A DNA stretch of 6,485 bases from Reyranella sp. Lineage in GTDB: Bacteria; Pseudomonadota; Alphaproteobacteria; Reyranellales; Reyranellaceae. Location: the NCBI GenBank assembly GCA_016780605.1, contig JADHLS010000314.1, positions 1-6,485 of the forward strand, written 5' to 3'. Both the position numbers and the translations under genes were made by a program. This document shows, in pieces, positions 5,827-6,485 of this stretch. The first letter of the stretch is position 1; every line of letters begins with the position of its first letter. The notes below the pieces were generated by a model. The model searched no databases and had not been told where the DNA came from. It worked only from the letters and a program-made list of their open reading frames with translations.

Positions 5827-6485
5827 AGCGTATGCGCATGCTCCTCGGCACCTATGTCGAGATCGCCGCATGGGAAGCCGAACGGTCGTCCCTGCAGCGG
5901 GCAATCGGTGCAGCATTCGCCGCCATCGAGCGGGTGCATGGTCTGATGAGCGTACACGCTGCCGATAGCGACGTCTCCAGGATCAACCGGACGGCGCGAC
6001 GTCAGCCCATCGATGTCGATCCGTGGACCGCCCAGGTCTTGCGCTGGGCACTTCACATTTACCGAGCTACTGATGGATTGTTCGATTGCGCCCTCGGCCG
6101 CGAATTGGGGCAATGGGGCGTGCTCGACGGTTGCGGCTTCGCCGAAGCCGAAAGTGGATCGCTTGCCGACGTCGAGCTCTCCGGCGCCAATACCGTCCGT
6201 CGGGCGCGCTGCGTCGGCCTCGATCTCGGCGGCATCGCCAAGGGCTATGCTGTCGACCGCGCCATCGCCATCCTGCGGCGGGAAGGCATACGCTCGGCCG
6301 TCATCAATGCCGGCGGTGATTTGCGTGTTATGGGCGGCAAGGAGCAGCCGATCTACATCAGGGACCCGGGAGCCGCGGGCCCCCCTCGCTTCGCCGGCCT
6401 GCTACGTAACGGCGCCATCGCGACGTCGTGTGCCGCCGCATCGGCAGGGACGTGGTGCGGACGTCGCGTCAGCGGCTTGGTCCGT
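5823..6485 (+). CDS. apbE: FAD:protein FMN transferase ApbE, partial (C-terminus beyond window)
   Basis: ApbE cleaves FAD and attaches FMN through a phosphoester bond to Thr/Ser of target proteins, using Mg2+. The visible 221 codons show the family pattern: LLGTYVEI near the N-terminus (7-14), AFAAIERVHGLMSVH with SDVSRIN (31-55), WALHIYRATDGLFDCAL (75-91), the FAD-binding core LDLGGIAKGYAVD (133-145), NAGGDLRV (162-169) and IATS (199-202). The C-terminal metal-binding segment is outside the window. Family members usually reach about 300-350 residues, so roughly two thirds is present. The start is TTG 5823, with 4 bases shared with the preceding stop (TTGA); ATG 5832 is the alternative. With either start the conserved fold begins within about 7 residues, so no signal peptide or lipobox is present, and the longer open frame upstream is only a shadow of the FMN-binding gene. 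The obvious substrate is Thr150 of the preceding protein. Confidence 0.93.
   Translation, partial: MKRMRMLLGTYVEIAAWEAERSSLQRAIGAAFAAIERVHGLMSVHAADSDVSRINRTARRQPIDVDPWTAQVLRWALHIYRATDGLFDCALGRELGQWGVLDGCGFAEAESGSLADVELSGANTVRRARCVGLDLGGIAKGYAVDRAIAILRREGIRSAVINAGGDLRVMGGKEQPIYIRDPGAAGPPRFAGLLRNGAIATSCAAASAGTWCGRRVSGLVR

Noticed and set aside
1..6485. tRNA, rRNA, CRISPR array, riboswitch or intact insertion sequence
   Set aside because: I saw no cloverleaf-type sequence, regularly spaced repeats or complete transposase on either strand.

Overview
The window looks like a piece of a GC-rich alphaproteobacterial chromosome. Strong G/C preference at third codon positions and protein styles resembling Hyphomicrobiales and relatives suggest this, but the assignment is by impression and no marker gene is present. 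It divides into a left part with a regulator, gene debris and a lone transport protein, and a right part that is a compact, intact four-gene unit.

Left part. The minus strand carries the first 114 codons of an XRE-type regulator (1-342), cut by the window edge. The next roughly 490 bases hold no intact gene, but they contain the C-terminal remnant of a HAD-type hydrolase on the minus strand (about 517-675). Then comes a complete, secreted family 5 (oligopeptide/dipeptide-type) ABC transporter substrate-binding protein (830-2467), with no permease or ATPase gene in view. Some 750 bases without an intact gene follow, including a short remnant of an IS630-like transposase on the minus strand (about 2615-2734). 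A small frame-switched coding stretch (3214-3497), preceded by a promoter-like sequence with ATTGA/TCAAT half-sites (3148-3178), leads into the right part.

Right part. Four plus-strand genes sit close together: an exported, probably outer-membrane beta-barrel protein of unknown family (3488-4330); a second exported barrel-like protein that resembles DUF6662 (4373-5287); an exported FMN-binding-domain protein with a GAT flavinylation motif (5299-5826); and FAD:protein FMN transferase ApbE (from 5823, running off the right edge). The short gaps, a Shine-Dalgarno overlapping a stop codon and a 4-base TTGA stop/start overlap indicate one operon. ApbE attaches FMN covalently to a Thr/Ser of FMN_bind domains, so the last two genes are very probably enzyme and substrate. 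The inference is an envelope flavin-based redox module in which a covalently flavinylated periplasmic protein works beside two outer-membrane proteins. The electron donor and acceptor are not visible, and the remaining partners may lie to the right of the window. The most unusual points are the pairing of flavinylation with two barrels, the apparent lack of a signal peptide on ApbE although its substrate has one, and a Gly where the attachment motif usually has Ser/Thr.
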